The notes: generated by a model from the sequence alone, not told the origin. A DNA stretch of 22,844 nucleotides from Paulinella micropora (GCA_009731375.1 BJOX01000309.1:172754-195597); one strand, 5' to 3'; numbered from the stretch's first letter, positions 1 to 10,561 are shown. Numbers and translations are program-made.

Positions 1-45
<45 letters not shown>

Positions 46-48
46 CAC
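1..48. repeat. (TA)n microsatellite at window edge
   Basis: Uninterrupted alternating T and A from base 1 to about 42, ending in a short TAATACA stretch that leads into the first core of family A. The tract begins before the window, so its full length is unknown. Similar TA runs of 20-60 bases separate nearly every core copy up to base 2340. Confidence 0.95.
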
Positions 49-87
49 GTTCTCTGTAGGTCTTGTTCGTAGCGAAGACCAACCGCG

Positions 88-151
<64 letters not shown>

Positions 152-193
152 GTTCTCTGTAGGTTTTGTTCGTTGAAAAGACCAACCGCGCCT

Positions 194-229
<36 letters not shown>

Positions 230-293
230 TATATATATATATATATGTATAATCGTTCTCTGTAAGTCTTGTTCGTTGAAAAGACCAACCGCG

Positions 294-297
<4 letters not shown>
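49..297. repeat. Array A: three 44-base cores spaced by TA repeats
   Basis: Three copies of a core starting CGTTCTCTGTAGGT and ending GACCAACCGCGCCTT lie at about 49-91, 151-194 and 253-297. The period is about 102 bases. The copies differ by a few substitutions, for example GTAGCGAAGACC in the first where the others have GTTGAAAAGACC. The spacers are TA repeats, the last with TATATG units. No coding frame is carried by the core. This is a tandem repeat whose spacers are themselves microsatellites. Confidence 0.85.
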
Positions 298-337
<40 letters not shown>

Positions 338-339
<2 letters not shown>

Positions 340-400
340 GACCTCGCAGACGAAGTCCAGAGTATATATATATATATATATACATATATATATGTATATG

Positions 401-436
<36 letters not shown>

Positions 437-457
437 AATGTATATGTAAATGTATAC

Positions 458-502
<45 letters not shown>

Positions 503-600
503 CATGTATATGTATATGTATGTATATGTATATGTATATGGAAATGTATATGTATTTGTATATGTATATGTATATGCACATGTATATGTATATGTATATA
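338..600. repeat. Decayed B core followed by (TATATG)n hexamer tract
   Basis: Bases 338-363 hold ACCTCGCAGACGAAGTCCAG, a diverged relative of the array B core downstream. From about 392 to 600 the sequence is a hexamer repeat of TATATG with scattered changes (GTAAAT, GGAAAT, GCACAT). Its translations are Tyr-Val or Tyr-Met runs and are not genes. Confidence 0.85.
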
Positions 601-731
601 CCTCACACCCCAAGTCCATTAAAGTGGGCACCCAATAATAATATATATATATATATATAAATACATACATCTATGTATATGTATATGTGTATGTATATGT
701 ATACGTATTTGCACATGTATATGTATATGTA

Positions 732-773
<42 letters not shown>

Positions 774-1240
774 ACCTCGCATCCGAAGTCCAGAAAAGCG
801 GGCACATATATATATATATGCATATATATGTATATATATATGTACATATATATGTACATATATAATATATATAACGTATACCTCACATCCGAAGTCCAGA
901 AAAGCGGGCACACACATATATATATATATATGTATATATATATGCATATATATATACATATTATATATAATATATAATATATATAACGTATACCTCACAT
1001 CCGAAGTCCAGAAAAGCGGGCACATATATATATATATATGTATATATATATGTATATATATATATGTATATATATATTATATATAATATATAATATATAT
1101 AACGTATACCTCACATCCGAAGTCCAGAAAAGCGGGCACATATATATATATATATGTATATATCTGTACATATATATATATATATAATATATAATATATA
1201 TAACGTATACCTCACATCCGAAGTCCAGAAAAGCGGGCAC

Positions 1241-1281
<41 letters not shown>

Positions 1282-1441
1282 ATATAATATATATAACGTA
1301 TACCTCACATCCGAAGTCCAGAAAAGCGGGCACATATATATATATGTATACATATATGTATATATATATATTATATAATATATAATATATATAGCGTATA
1401 CCTCACATCCGAAGTCCAGAAAAGCGGGCACATATATATAA

Positions 1442-1472
<31 letters not shown>

Positions 1473-1851
1473 CATGTACATATATATATATAATATATAT
1501 ATAACGTATACCTCACATCCGAAGTCCAAAAGCGGGCACACACATATATATATATGTATATATATATGTATATATATATATATATATAATATAATATATA
1601 TAACGTATACCTCACATCCGAAGTCCAGAAAAGCGGGCACACACACATATATATATATGTGTGTATATATATGTACATATATATATATATATATAATATA
1701 TAATATATATAACGTATACCTCACATCCGAAGTCCAGAAAAGCGGGCACATATATATATATGTATATATATATGTATATATATATATTATATAATATATA
1801 ATATATATAACGTATACCTCACATCCGAAGTCCAGAAAAGCGGGCACACAC

Positions 1852-1884
<33 letters not shown>

Positions 1885-2049
1885 TTATATATAATATATA
1901 TAACGTACACCTCATATCCGAAGTCCAGAAAAGTGAGCACATATATATATATATGTATATATATATATAATATATAATATATAATATATATAACGTATAC
2001 CTCACATCCGAAGTCCAGAAAAGCGGGCACATATATATATACATATACA

Positions 2050-2086
<37 letters not shown>

Positions 2087-2147
2087 CATAATGTATACCT
2101 CACATCCAAAGTCCAGAAAAGCGGGCACCCAATAATCGGTTCCATCA

Positions 2148-2192
<45 letters not shown>

Positions 2193-2226
2193 CGGGCACC
2201 CAATAATCATTTCCTTCATCTCTATG

Positions 2227-2264
<38 letters not shown>

Positions 2265-2288
2265 CGGGCACCCAATAATCAGTTCCTT

Positions 2289-2291
<3 letters not shown>
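601..2291. repeat. Array B: 15 cores spaced by TA microsatellites
   Basis: A core beginning CCTCACATCCGAAGTCCAG and continuing AAAAGCGGGCAC starts at about 601, 775, 881, 993, 1109, 1210, 1303, 1401, 1511, 1610, 1719, 1817, 1910, 2000 and 2098. Spacing is mostly 90-116 bases, with one gap of 174. Most copies are preceded by ATATAACGTATA. Only the two end copies (601 and 2098) and three tail pieces (2121, 2192, 2264) keep the extension CCCAATAAT. Internal copies run straight from GGGCAC into TA repeats. The minus strand translates as repeated [14 protein letters not shown] blocks, which simply reflects the core and is not evidence of a protein. Confidence 0.93.
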
Positions 2292-2352
<61 letters not shown>

Positions 2353-2390
2353 ATATTATACGCGCAATGTCGATACCAGGTGCCACTTGA
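2292..2390. repeat. TA tract and short non-repetitive link
   Basis: CA and TA repeats run to about 2354. They are followed by roughly 35 non-repetitive bases containing CGCGCAATGTCGATACCAGG and then by a GATA tract. I recognise no gene or regulatory site here. Confidence 0.8.
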
Positions 2391-2451
2391 GATAGATAGA
2401 TAGATAGATAGATAGATACACACATACAAACATGCATGCATACCTGTATGG

Positions 2452-2547
<96 letters not shown>

Positions 2548-2595
2548 ATCTATCTATCTATCTATCTATCTACCTACCTATCTATCTGTCTATCC
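2391..2595. repeat. GATA then TATC tract, inverted arms
   Basis: A GATA tract (2391-2418) is followed by a 34-base link with ACACACATACAAACATGCATG. A TATC tract of about 140 bases (2452-2594) follows, ending in CTACCTACC and CTGTC variants. The two tracts are reverse complements and could pair as a stem with the link as loop. The TATC part supplies the Tyr-Leu-Ser-Ile start of the coding-like frame below. Confidence 0.92.
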
Positions 2596-2822
2596 AATTC
2601 TTTGTCCAACAAGCCTACGAAACCCGAGGCAAAGAGTTGGCCCGTCTTCTGAAGCCCGCTGCCGTTCGAGACGGCCAGCAGGACATCAGGAGTTACTTTG
2701 TTTCCAAACGACCTCGCGACCAATCACACCATGCGCCCGATAACCCCTCCAATCCCAACTCCTCCGTCCCAGACACTCAAAGACCCCGCAAGAGAGCACA
2801 CGTAGAACCATCAGACTGGTAC

Positions 2823-3292
<470 letters not shown>

Positions 3293-3329
3293 GTGCTACA
3301 TATGATGTATGTGATGTACGAGATAAAAT

Positions 3330-3330
<1 letters not shown>

Positions 3331-3360
<30 letters not shown>

Positions 3361-3361
3361 T
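3331..3361. repeat. GATA tract inverted to the preceding TATC array
   Basis: Seven to eight GATA units follow a 38-base link (3293-3330) containing TGCTACATATGATGTATGTG. The tract is the reverse complement of the TATC array ending at 3292, so the two can form a hairpin. Confidence 0.9.
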
Positions 3362-3633
3362 AATCATGCTATGATTATACAAACAGGTATAATGCCAGGT
3401 GAGAATATTTGGCCGCCTCACCTTTCGGCCAACCGTAAATACAGGAAATTTTGGGCTAAATATTTATTTGTGGACAAGAAATCTTCCGTAATTACCAGCT
3501 GGCCGAATTTTTTCACAACTTTGAACGACAAATGTACCGTTATTACGGGATAATTTGTTCTGGCCGAATTTTTCACCACACTTTAATCGCATACGAAAAA
3601 CTCTACGTCTGAAATGGTTGAAAACAAGAAAAA
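3362..3633. other. Non-repetitive AT-rich stretch, no gene seen
   Basis: About 270 bases of ordinary-looking AT-rich sequence. Frames are 60-63 codons at most and show no motif I know. A partial internal repetition is visible: CTGGCCGAATTTTTTCAC near 3500 and CTGGCCGAATTTTTCACC near 3560. A similar phrase, TTCGGCCAG with TTTTTCACC, recurs around 19738-19782, so this may be a decayed interspersed repeat. Confidence 0.5.
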
Positions 3634-3783
3634 AGTATTTTATGCGGCTAGCCACAAATTTGACGTGTTTTGCGGGCGAGCCGGAGCCGGGCCGGCGACC
3701 CGCAAAACACGTCAGATTTGGCGCGCCGCATATGTAGTTTTATCGGTACCCTGACCACATTTTGTGGAGGTGAGCGATAAAAA
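3634..3783 (+). mobile_element. Double-hairpin element D, copy 1
   Basis: This is a non-coding element made of two palindromes. Hairpin A (3643-3730, 88 bases) has arms TGCGGCTAGCC...AAATTTGACGTGTTTTGCGG and their complement, with a GC-rich loop (GAGCCGGAGCCGGGCC). Hairpin B (3738-3783) has arms TTTTATCGG and CCGATAAAA-like GCGATAAAA, around an inner CCACATTTTGTGG hairpin. Four copies exist in the window, in both orientations and in unrelated surroundings. That indicates dispersal, probably as a MITE-like or foldback element. No transposase is present. Confidence 0.7.
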
Positions 3784-4035
3784 TGACTGACCGGGTGGCC
3801 GATATGCGGGGGTGGCTTCTTGAGGAGAGGCGGAAGAAGAGGAAGAGGGTGAGAAGGAGACTGCAGCGGTAGAAGGAGAAGAGGTGGTGATGGTGGTGGT
3901 GGTGGTGGATGAGGAGGAGGAGGAAGGAGATGGTAAGGGGGAGGAGGAAGGGGAGGAGGAAGACGCAGGGGAAGAGGAAGAGGGGAGTTTGGACTCGAAG
4001 GAGGGTTGGGGCAAAAGGATGATTTCGGAGCGGCC
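3784..4035. repeat. Purine-rich GGA/GGT low-complexity DNA
   Basis: After about 40 mixed bases, the plus strand becomes nearly all purine with GGAGGA, GAAGAG and a GTGGTG patch (about 3886-3908). It translates as Glu/Gly or, on the minus strand, Ser/Pro runs. These reflect composition and not a gene. Confidence 0.8.
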
Positions 4036-4187
<152 letters not shown>

Positions 4188-4225
4188 AACATACAATCTA
4201 CGAGCATGTGCAGAATCACGCGGTC

Positions 4226-4226
<1 letters not shown>
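4188..4226. repeat. Diverged array E core
   Basis: AACATACAATCTACGAGC followed by a GCGGTCCGATA end resembles the array E core (AACATACCATCTATGAGT ... CTGCCGGATA) found four times after 5391. Like those copies it follows a GAAA tract, but a TA tract comes after it instead of GA. Confidence 0.55.
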
Positions 4227-4265
<39 letters not shown>

Positions 4266-4300
4266 TGCACATACATACATATACATGTACATATACATAC

Positions 4301-4355
<55 letters not shown>
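4227..4355. repeat. TA and (ATATAC)n repeats
   Basis: A TA tract (4227-4266) is followed by a hexamer ATATAC tract (about 4280-4354), the reverse complement of the TATATG type seen at 392-600. Confidence 0.95.
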
Positions 4356-4369
4356 TTGGAAGTAGTAGC

Positions 4370-4437
<68 letters not shown>

Positions 4438-4514
4438 TAGTAGTAGTAGTGGTAGTAGTGGTAGTAGTAGTAGTAGTGGTTGTGGCAGTGGTAGTAGTAG
4501 TGGTAGTGGTAGTG

Positions 4515-4581
<67 letters not shown>

Positions 4582-4674
4582 TAGTAGTAGTAGTGGTAGT
4601 AGTAGTAGTAGTGGTAGTAGTGGTAGTAGTAGTAGTAGTGGTTGTGGCAGTGGTAGTGAGTGGTAGTGGTAGTG

Positions 4675-4712
<38 letters not shown>

Positions 4713-4765
4713 ATACAGTAGCAGCAGCAGCAGTAGCAGTGGTAGTAGTAGTTAGTAGTAGTAGT

Positions 4766-4798
<33 letters not shown>

Positions 4799-4802
4799 TA
4801 GT

Positions 4803-4891
<89 letters not shown>

Positions 4892-4925
4892 AAGTAGTAG
4901 AAGAAGAAGAAGAAGAAGAGGAGGA
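4356..4925. repeat. (GTA)n/(GTG)n/(GCA)n trinucleotide array
   Basis: About 550 bases of GTA with GTG, GCA and GAA variants. A block near 4430-4510 recurs at about 4575-4660: both contain GGTAGTAGTGG then GGTTGTGGCAGTGG. This shows a 145-base higher-order duplication within the trinucleotide array. The Val, Ser or Thr homopolymer frames are not genes. Confidence 0.93.
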
Positions 4926-5390
<465 letters not shown>

Positions 5391-5454
5391 AACATACCAT
5401 CTATGAGTGAGTGGATGACTCTGCCGGATATAGATGAAGGAGAGAGAGAGAGAG

Positions 5455-5485
<31 letters not shown>

Positions 5486-5595
5486 AGGAAGGAAGGAAGG
5501 AAGGAAAGAAAGAAAGAAAGAAAGAAAGAAAGAAAAGAAAAAAATAACATACCATCTATGTGTGAGTGGAGGATGACTCTGCCGGATATAGATGA

Positions 5596-5645
<50 letters not shown>

Positions 5646-5745
5646 AGGAAGGAAGGAAGGAAAGAAAGAAAGAAAGAAAGAAAGAATGAAAGAACATACC
5701 ACCATCTATGAGTGAGTGGAGGATGACTCTGCCGGATATAGATGA

Positions 5746-5784
<39 letters not shown>

Positions 5785-5848
5785 AAGGAAGGAAGGAAGG
5801 AAGGAAGGCAAGGAAGGAAGAAAGAAAGAAAGAAAAGGAAGGAAGGAA

Positions 5849-5882
<34 letters not shown>

Positions 5883-5951
5883 AAAGAAAGAAAGAACATA
5901 CCGCCATCTATGAGTGAGTGTAGGATGACTCTGCCGGATATCGATGAAGAC
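5391..5951. repeat. Array E: four cores spaced by GA/GAAG/GAAA repeats
   Basis: Cores of about 48-58 bases start at 5391, 5546, 5693 and 5895, with spacing of 155, 147 and 202 bases. The core reads AACATACCATCTATGAGTGA and continues with GATGACTCTGCCGGATAT and GATGAAG. Each spacer runs in the same order: GA first, then GAAG, then GAAA. The whole module of core plus three-part spacer has therefore been duplicated. The minus-strand frame with repeated LYPAES blocks is a by-product. Confidence 0.9.
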
Positions 5952-5996
5952 AAAACGAGATTCAACGATGCCTAGTCATGTATGTATGTATGGATG

Positions 5997-6109
5997 TATG
6001 ATGATGGTGGTGATGATGATGGTGGTGGTGGTGGTGATGATGATGATGGTGGTGGTGGTGGTGGTGATGATGATGATGGTGATGGTGATGATGATGGTGC
6101 TGGTGGTGG

Positions 6110-6140
<31 letters not shown>

Positions 6141-6241
6141 GACGATGATGGTGATGATGATGATTATAATAATAATAAAATGATGATAATAATAATAATA
6201 ATGATAATAATAATGATAATAACAACAACAACAACAACAAC

Positions 6242-6272
<31 letters not shown>

Positions 6273-6310
6273 GTAATAGTAATAGTAGTAATAATAATAA
6301 TAATAATACT
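5997..6310. repeat. (GAT)n/(GGT)n then (AAT)n/(AAC)n array
   Basis: GAT and GGT trinucleotides (5997-6163) shift to AAT and AAC (6164-6309). Poly-His, poly-Asp and poly-Ile frames here are translations of the repeat. A 68-base non-repetitive insert containing CTGAGGCGTACTGATGCAGC follows at 6311-6378. Confidence 0.93.
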
Positions 6311-6378
6311 ATATCTGAGGCGTACTGATGCAGCTAATGGCATATCCTCAACGGACATAAGCCTCCAATACCCTTGTA

Positions 6379-6396
6379 ATAATAATAATAATAATG

Positions 6397-6469
<73 letters not shown>

Positions 6470-6478
6470 ATCGAATAA
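6379..6478. repeat. (AAT)n microsatellite
   Basis: About 95 bases of AAT with two variant units. It forms the left border of a GC-rich island that ends at another AAT tract starting near 8040. Confidence 0.95.
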
Positions 6479-6514
6479 TAACTAGGGGCTGCGCCAACAC
6501 CGGAAAGGATGGTC

Positions 6515-6515
<1 letters not shown>

Positions 6516-6610
<95 letters not shown>
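6516..6610. repeat. Poly-C tract of 95 bases beside a gap
   Basis: Ninety-five consecutive C follow GGATGGTCA. ACCCCCTCCTTT and a ten-N gap (6623-6632) come after it. A homopolymer this long next to a gap may be a sequencing or gap-filling artefact, though the reverse strand could form G-quadruplexes if it is real. Confidence 0.85.
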
Positions 6611-6632
6611 ACCCCCTCCTTTNNNNNNNNNN

Positions 6633-6961
6633 TTTGGTGCTGGCAGATTCGCTTCGGGTACGTACAATTGTGGGGTTTGGGTTCCCGGGAGGAGGGCCCC
6701 CGGACCCCCCTTTCCACAGTCGACAGGGTACATTCAATTGCCGGAGTTAACCGGCATAAATCCTTCCACAACTCTTAGAGCCTTGGAGCATTCTCAGCCA
6801 TTCATTTTGGTGCCGTCTAATTCGCGTGGGGTACGCACAATTGCCGGGCTGGGGTTCTCGGGGGGAGGGCCCCCCGGACCCCCCCTTTCCAGGTCGACAC
6901 CCTCCCCCCGGACCCCCCCTTTCCCCGTCGACAGGGTACGTTCGATTGCCGGAGGTACCAG
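6633..6961. repeat. GC-rich repeat K, about two and a half copies
   Basis: A unit recurs with the parts GGGTACGTACAATTG, a CCCGGGAGGAGGGCCCCCGG segment, CCCCCCTTTCC and GTCGACAGGGTAC. Copies begin near 6656 and 6829. A third start, GGGTGCGTACAATTGCAGGG, at about 7310 leads into the second poly-C tract. The C-rich part of the unit (GGCCCCCCGGACCCCCC) is a likely seed for the poly-C runs. Confidence 0.75.
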
Positions 6962-7309
6962 CAAAACGCAAGTGCAAGCTCTGGGGGTTCAAAAACCTTC
7001 AATCTCCGGGTTTTATGCCACCCGGCACCAAAACTTTTGGATCTCCGAAGAGAGCTCACCGAGAGGTGTCGGGCACACCAAACATCGGCCTCAAAGTGTG
7101 CGCGAACGGCGCCTGGTGGCGCAAAAACCTGAATTTTCTGGGTTTTACGCCACCCGGCACCACAGTTTTTATATTTTCGAAGAGAGCTCATCAAAGAAGT
7201 GTCAGATACACCAAACATGCACCGCTAAATTTCCTCTATTGTGCGCAAACGGCGCCTGGTGGCAAAAAGACCTCAATTTTCTGGTTTGGGTTCCACCCGC
7301 GACCAAAAC
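6962..7309. repeat. 143-base tandem repeat, about 2.4 copies
   Basis: GGCGCCTGGTGGC occurs at about 7108 and 7251, a spacing of 143 bases. A diverged earlier unit begins near 6965. Each unit contains a GGGTTTTATGCCACCCGGCA-like phrase, GAAGAGAGCTCA and ACACCAAACAT. The open frames crossing it do not keep a constant protein sequence between units, so I treat it as a satellite and not a coding repeat. Confidence 0.75.
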
Positions 7310-7344
7310 GGGTGCGTACAATTGCAGGGCTGGGGTCCCGGGAA

Positions 7345-7346
<2 letters not shown>

Positions 7347-7424
<78 letters not shown>
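7347..7424. repeat. Poly-C tract of 78 bases beside a gap
   Basis: Seventy-eight C follow CCCGGGAAGG, then a single A and ten N (7426-7435). The arrangement repeats that at 6516-6632, with poly-C on the left of a ten-N gap. Both lie in or next to repeat K, whose unit carries natural C runs. Confidence 0.85.
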
Positions 7425-7435
7425 ANNNNNNNNNN

Positions 7436-7973
7436 GAATTTTCGCATTCAGGACACTCCCCTAACGCACATATTTGCGTGAATTAAAAAAAAAATATATA
7501 TCAGCATCAACATCCAGTCTGCGGCTAGCCACCCTGTCAATATGAGCTCCCAACTCCTCCTGGTTCACACAAACCATGATTTATTCCGACGAGGGTACAG
7601 AAAATAGGCCCAAAAAAAAAAAAAAGAAATTTGCATTCAAGACACTCCCCTAACGCAAATATTTGCGTGAATTCCAAAAACATTATGCCAGCATCAACAT
7701 CGAGTCTGGGGCTAGCCACCCTGTCATTATGAGCTCCCAATTCCTCCTGGTTCACGCAAACCATGATTTATTCCGACAGAGGTGCGAAAAAAAAAAAACA
7801 AGGAATTTTGGTATTCAGGACACTGCCCTAACGCAAATATTTGCGTGAATTCCAAAAAAACTATATCAGAATCAACATCGAGTCTGGGGCTAGCCACCCT
7901 GCAAATATGAGTTCCAAACTCCTCCTCGTTCCCACAAACCATGATTTATTCCGACAGGGGTGCGGAAATGCGG
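7436..7973. repeat. Satellite F: three units of 178-189 bases
   Basis: Three units are marked by GACACTCCCCTAACGCA at about 7452, 7641 and 7819. Each continues with a palindrome ACGCAAATATTTGCGT, an A-rich patch, GGCTAGCCACCCTGT, TATGAGCTCCCAACTCCTCC and CAAACCATGATTTATTCCGAC. The A-runs vary in length and account for the spacing difference. The third unit runs into a G-run and a ten-N gap (7992-8001). No frame is conserved across units well enough to suggest a protein. Confidence 0.9.
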
Positions 7974-8035
7974 GTGTGGGTGGGGGGGGGGNNNNNNNNN
8001 NCCAAACCCCCACCCCCTACTCCCAACACCTTTCA

Positions 8036-8057
8036 GAGATAATAGTAATAATAGATC

Positions 8058-8116
<59 letters not shown>

Positions 8117-8312
8117 GATCTAATAACAATAATAGTAACAACAACACCACCAACAACAACAACGACAACAACAACAACAATATCATCATCAACAACAACA
8201 ACATCAACAATATCAACACCATCACTATCATCATCACCATCATCATCATCAACAACAACAACAACATCATCACCATCAACAACAAGAAGCAACAACCAAC
8301 AAGACAAAAAAA
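8036..8312. repeat. (AAT)n/(AAC)n/(ATC)n trinucleotide array
   Basis: AAT (8040-8115) is bracketed by two AATAGATCTAATAA copies (about 8049 and 8113). It is followed by AAC and ATC/ACC units to 8312. It mirrors the trinucleotide tracts at 6164-6478 on the other side of the GC-rich island. Confidence 0.93.
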
Positions 8313-8407
8313 TAATTACCTGGGTAGCCACACACCGGACGGGAGAAATGTGGCCCCGTAGGACCAGCGAAGGAGTGGGCTTAACCAAAGGCTTAGAGAA
8401 TACCTAA

Positions 8408-8515
8408 GACAGACAAGACAGACAAGACAGACAAGGCAGACAAGACAGACAAGGCAGACAAGACAGACAAGACAGACAAGACACACAAGACAGAGACAGA
8501 CAGACAAACAGACAG
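8408..8515. repeat. 9-base minisatellite, GACAGACAA
   Basis: About ten units of GACAGACAA or GGCAGACAA are followed by looser GACA repeats. Because the period is a multiple of three, one minus-strand frame reads a Val-Cys-Leu repeat. It has no flanking coding sequence. About 95 non-repetitive bases (8313-8407) precede it and contain nothing I recognise. Confidence 0.92.
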
Positions 8516-8570
8516 ATGTATCATACATATTATGTCATAGAATGCAGTCCATGCTGTATGTATGAACGAG

Positions 8571-8806
8571 TGCAAGGGCGAGGGGAGGGCGAGGGGGAGG
8601 GCGAGGGCGAGGGCGAGGGTGGGGGCGAGGGCGACGCAGATATATCTATATCTATATCTATATCTATATCTATATCTATATCTATATCTATATCTATACC
8701 TATATCTATATCTATATCTATATCTATATCTATATCTGTATATCTAATCTATATCTATATATCTATATCTATATCTATATATATCTATATCTATATCTAT
8801 ATCTAT
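8571..8806. repeat. (GGGCGA)n then (ATATCT)n hexamer tracts
   Basis: GGGCGA and GGGGGA units (8571-8636) are followed by about 165 bases of ATATCT. GGGCAAGGGTGAGGG then returns at 8810-8838. So the hexamer AT tract sits inside a split GGGCGA repeat, as if it had expanded within it. Confidence 0.93.
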
Positions 8807-8854
8807 AGAAGGGCAAGGGTGAGGGAAGGCGAGGGCGATATATTTATGCATTAT

Positions 8855-8908
8855 GTATGTATGTATGTATGTATGCATGTATGTGTGTATGTATGTGTGT
8901 GTGTGTAC
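8855..8908. repeat. TATG and GT repeats
   Basis: TATG tetramers mixed with GT lead up to the first array G core. Nothing else is visible between 8839 and 8928. Confidence 0.9.
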
Positions 8909-8928
8909 CCCTGTATTCGCTAAGAACT

Positions 8929-8962
8929 CTGTAATCCTCGTTCCCATTGGAGATACTTCCCA

Positions 8963-9027
<65 letters not shown>

Positions 9028-9075
9028 CAGCGTAATCCTCGTTCCCATTGGAGATACTTCCCAAACTAGGATATG

Positions 9076-9140
<65 letters not shown>

Positions 9141-9191
9141 CGTAATCCTCGTTCCCATTGGAGACACTTCCCAAACTAGGATATATATATC

Positions 9192-9242
<51 letters not shown>

Positions 9243-9456
9243 CGTAATCCTCGTTCCCATGGGAGATACTTTCCAAACTGCTATATATATATATTTATAT
9301 ACATATATATATATTTATATATATATATATTTATATATATATATACATATATATATATACACACACACACACACATATATATATATATGTGTATATATAT
9401 ATACATATATAGATATAGCGTAATCCTCGTTCCCATGGGAGACACTTCCCAAACTA

Positions 9457-9491
<35 letters not shown>

Positions 9492-9564
9492 CATATATAT
9501 ATACATATATGTACATATATATACAGCGTTATCCTCGTTCCCATTGGAGACACTTCCCAAACTA

Positions 9565-9599
<35 letters not shown>

Positions 9600-9652
9600 A
9601 TATATATATATATATACAGCGTACTCCTCGTTCCCATTGGAGATACTTCCCA

Positions 9653-9706
<54 letters not shown>

Positions 9707-9742
9707 CGTAATCCTCGTTCCAATTGGAGATACTTCCCAATC

Positions 9743-9822
<80 letters not shown>

Positions 9823-9857
9823 TATATATATATAGATATATATATCCNNNNNNNNNN

Positions 9858-9910
<53 letters not shown>

Positions 9911-9953
9911 GCGTAATCCTCGTTCCCATTGGAGATACTTCCCAAACTAGGAT
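8929..9953. repeat. Array G: nine cores spaced by TA microsatellites
   Basis: The core reads CGTAATCCTCGTTCCCATTG followed by GAGATACTTCCCAAACTAGG. Copies start at about 8930, 9031, 9141, 9243, 9419, 9527, 9620, 9707 and 9912. Spacing runs 101, 110, 102, 176, 108, 93, 87 and 205 bases. Most are preceded by ATACAG. Spacers are TA with scattered TATG or CACA units, and a ten-N gap (9848-9857) interrupts the last spacer. Core sequence differs between copies at only one to three positions, while spacers differ greatly in length. Confidence 0.93.
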
Positions 9954-9956
9954 ATG

Positions 9957-9986
<30 letters not shown>

Positions 9987-10019
<33 letters not shown>

Positions 10020-10436
10020 TAGATAGATAGATAGGTAGATAGGTAGATAGGTAGGTAGGTAGGCAGGTAGGCAGGTAGATAAATAGATAGATAAGGTAGG
10101 TAGGCAGGTAGGTAGGCAGGTAGGTAGGTAGGTAGGGAGGTAGGTAGGCAGGTAGGCAGGTAGGTAGGTAGGTAGGCAGGCAGGTAGGTAGGTAGGTAGG
10201 TACGTAGGTAGGTAGGTAGGTAGGTAGGCAGGTAGGCAGGTAGGCAGGCAGGTAGTAGGTAGGTAGGTAGGTAGGTAGGTAGGTAGGTAGGTAGGTAGAT
10301 AGGTANNNNNNNNNNNNNNNNNNNNNNNNNNNNNNNNNNNNNNNNNNNNNNNNNNNNNNNNNNNNNNNNNNNNNNNNNNNNNAGGTAGGTAGGTAGGTAG
10401 GTAGGTAGGTAGGTAGGTAGGTAAGTAGGTAGATCG
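9987..10436. repeat. GATA and GGTA/GGCA arrays with a 77-N gap
   Basis: GATA (9987-10035) grades into GGTA and GGCA tetramers. A 77-base run of N (10306-10382) sits inside the GGTA tract. The minus-strand equivalent is the TACC type seen at 16934-18145. Confidence 0.93.
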
Positions 10437-10458
10437 TTAGATCGATCGATAGATCGAT

Positions 10459-10497
<39 letters not shown>

Positions 10498-10517
10498 CTA
10501 CCAGCTCTGCATATCCG

Positions 10518-10561
<44 letters not shown>

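Noticed and set aside
1371-2203. Minus-strand repeat protein with [14 protein letters not shown] blocks
   Set aside because: The blocks are the array B core in reverse, and the links are TA repeats giving Tyr-Ile. Frame changes from unit to unit with TA length.
6738-7481. Frames of 212 and 247 codons crossing the GC-rich island as a gene
   Set aside because: They run through repeats K and the 143-base unit, then poly-C and an N gap. The amino-acid sequence is not kept between repeat units, and both phases are equally open.
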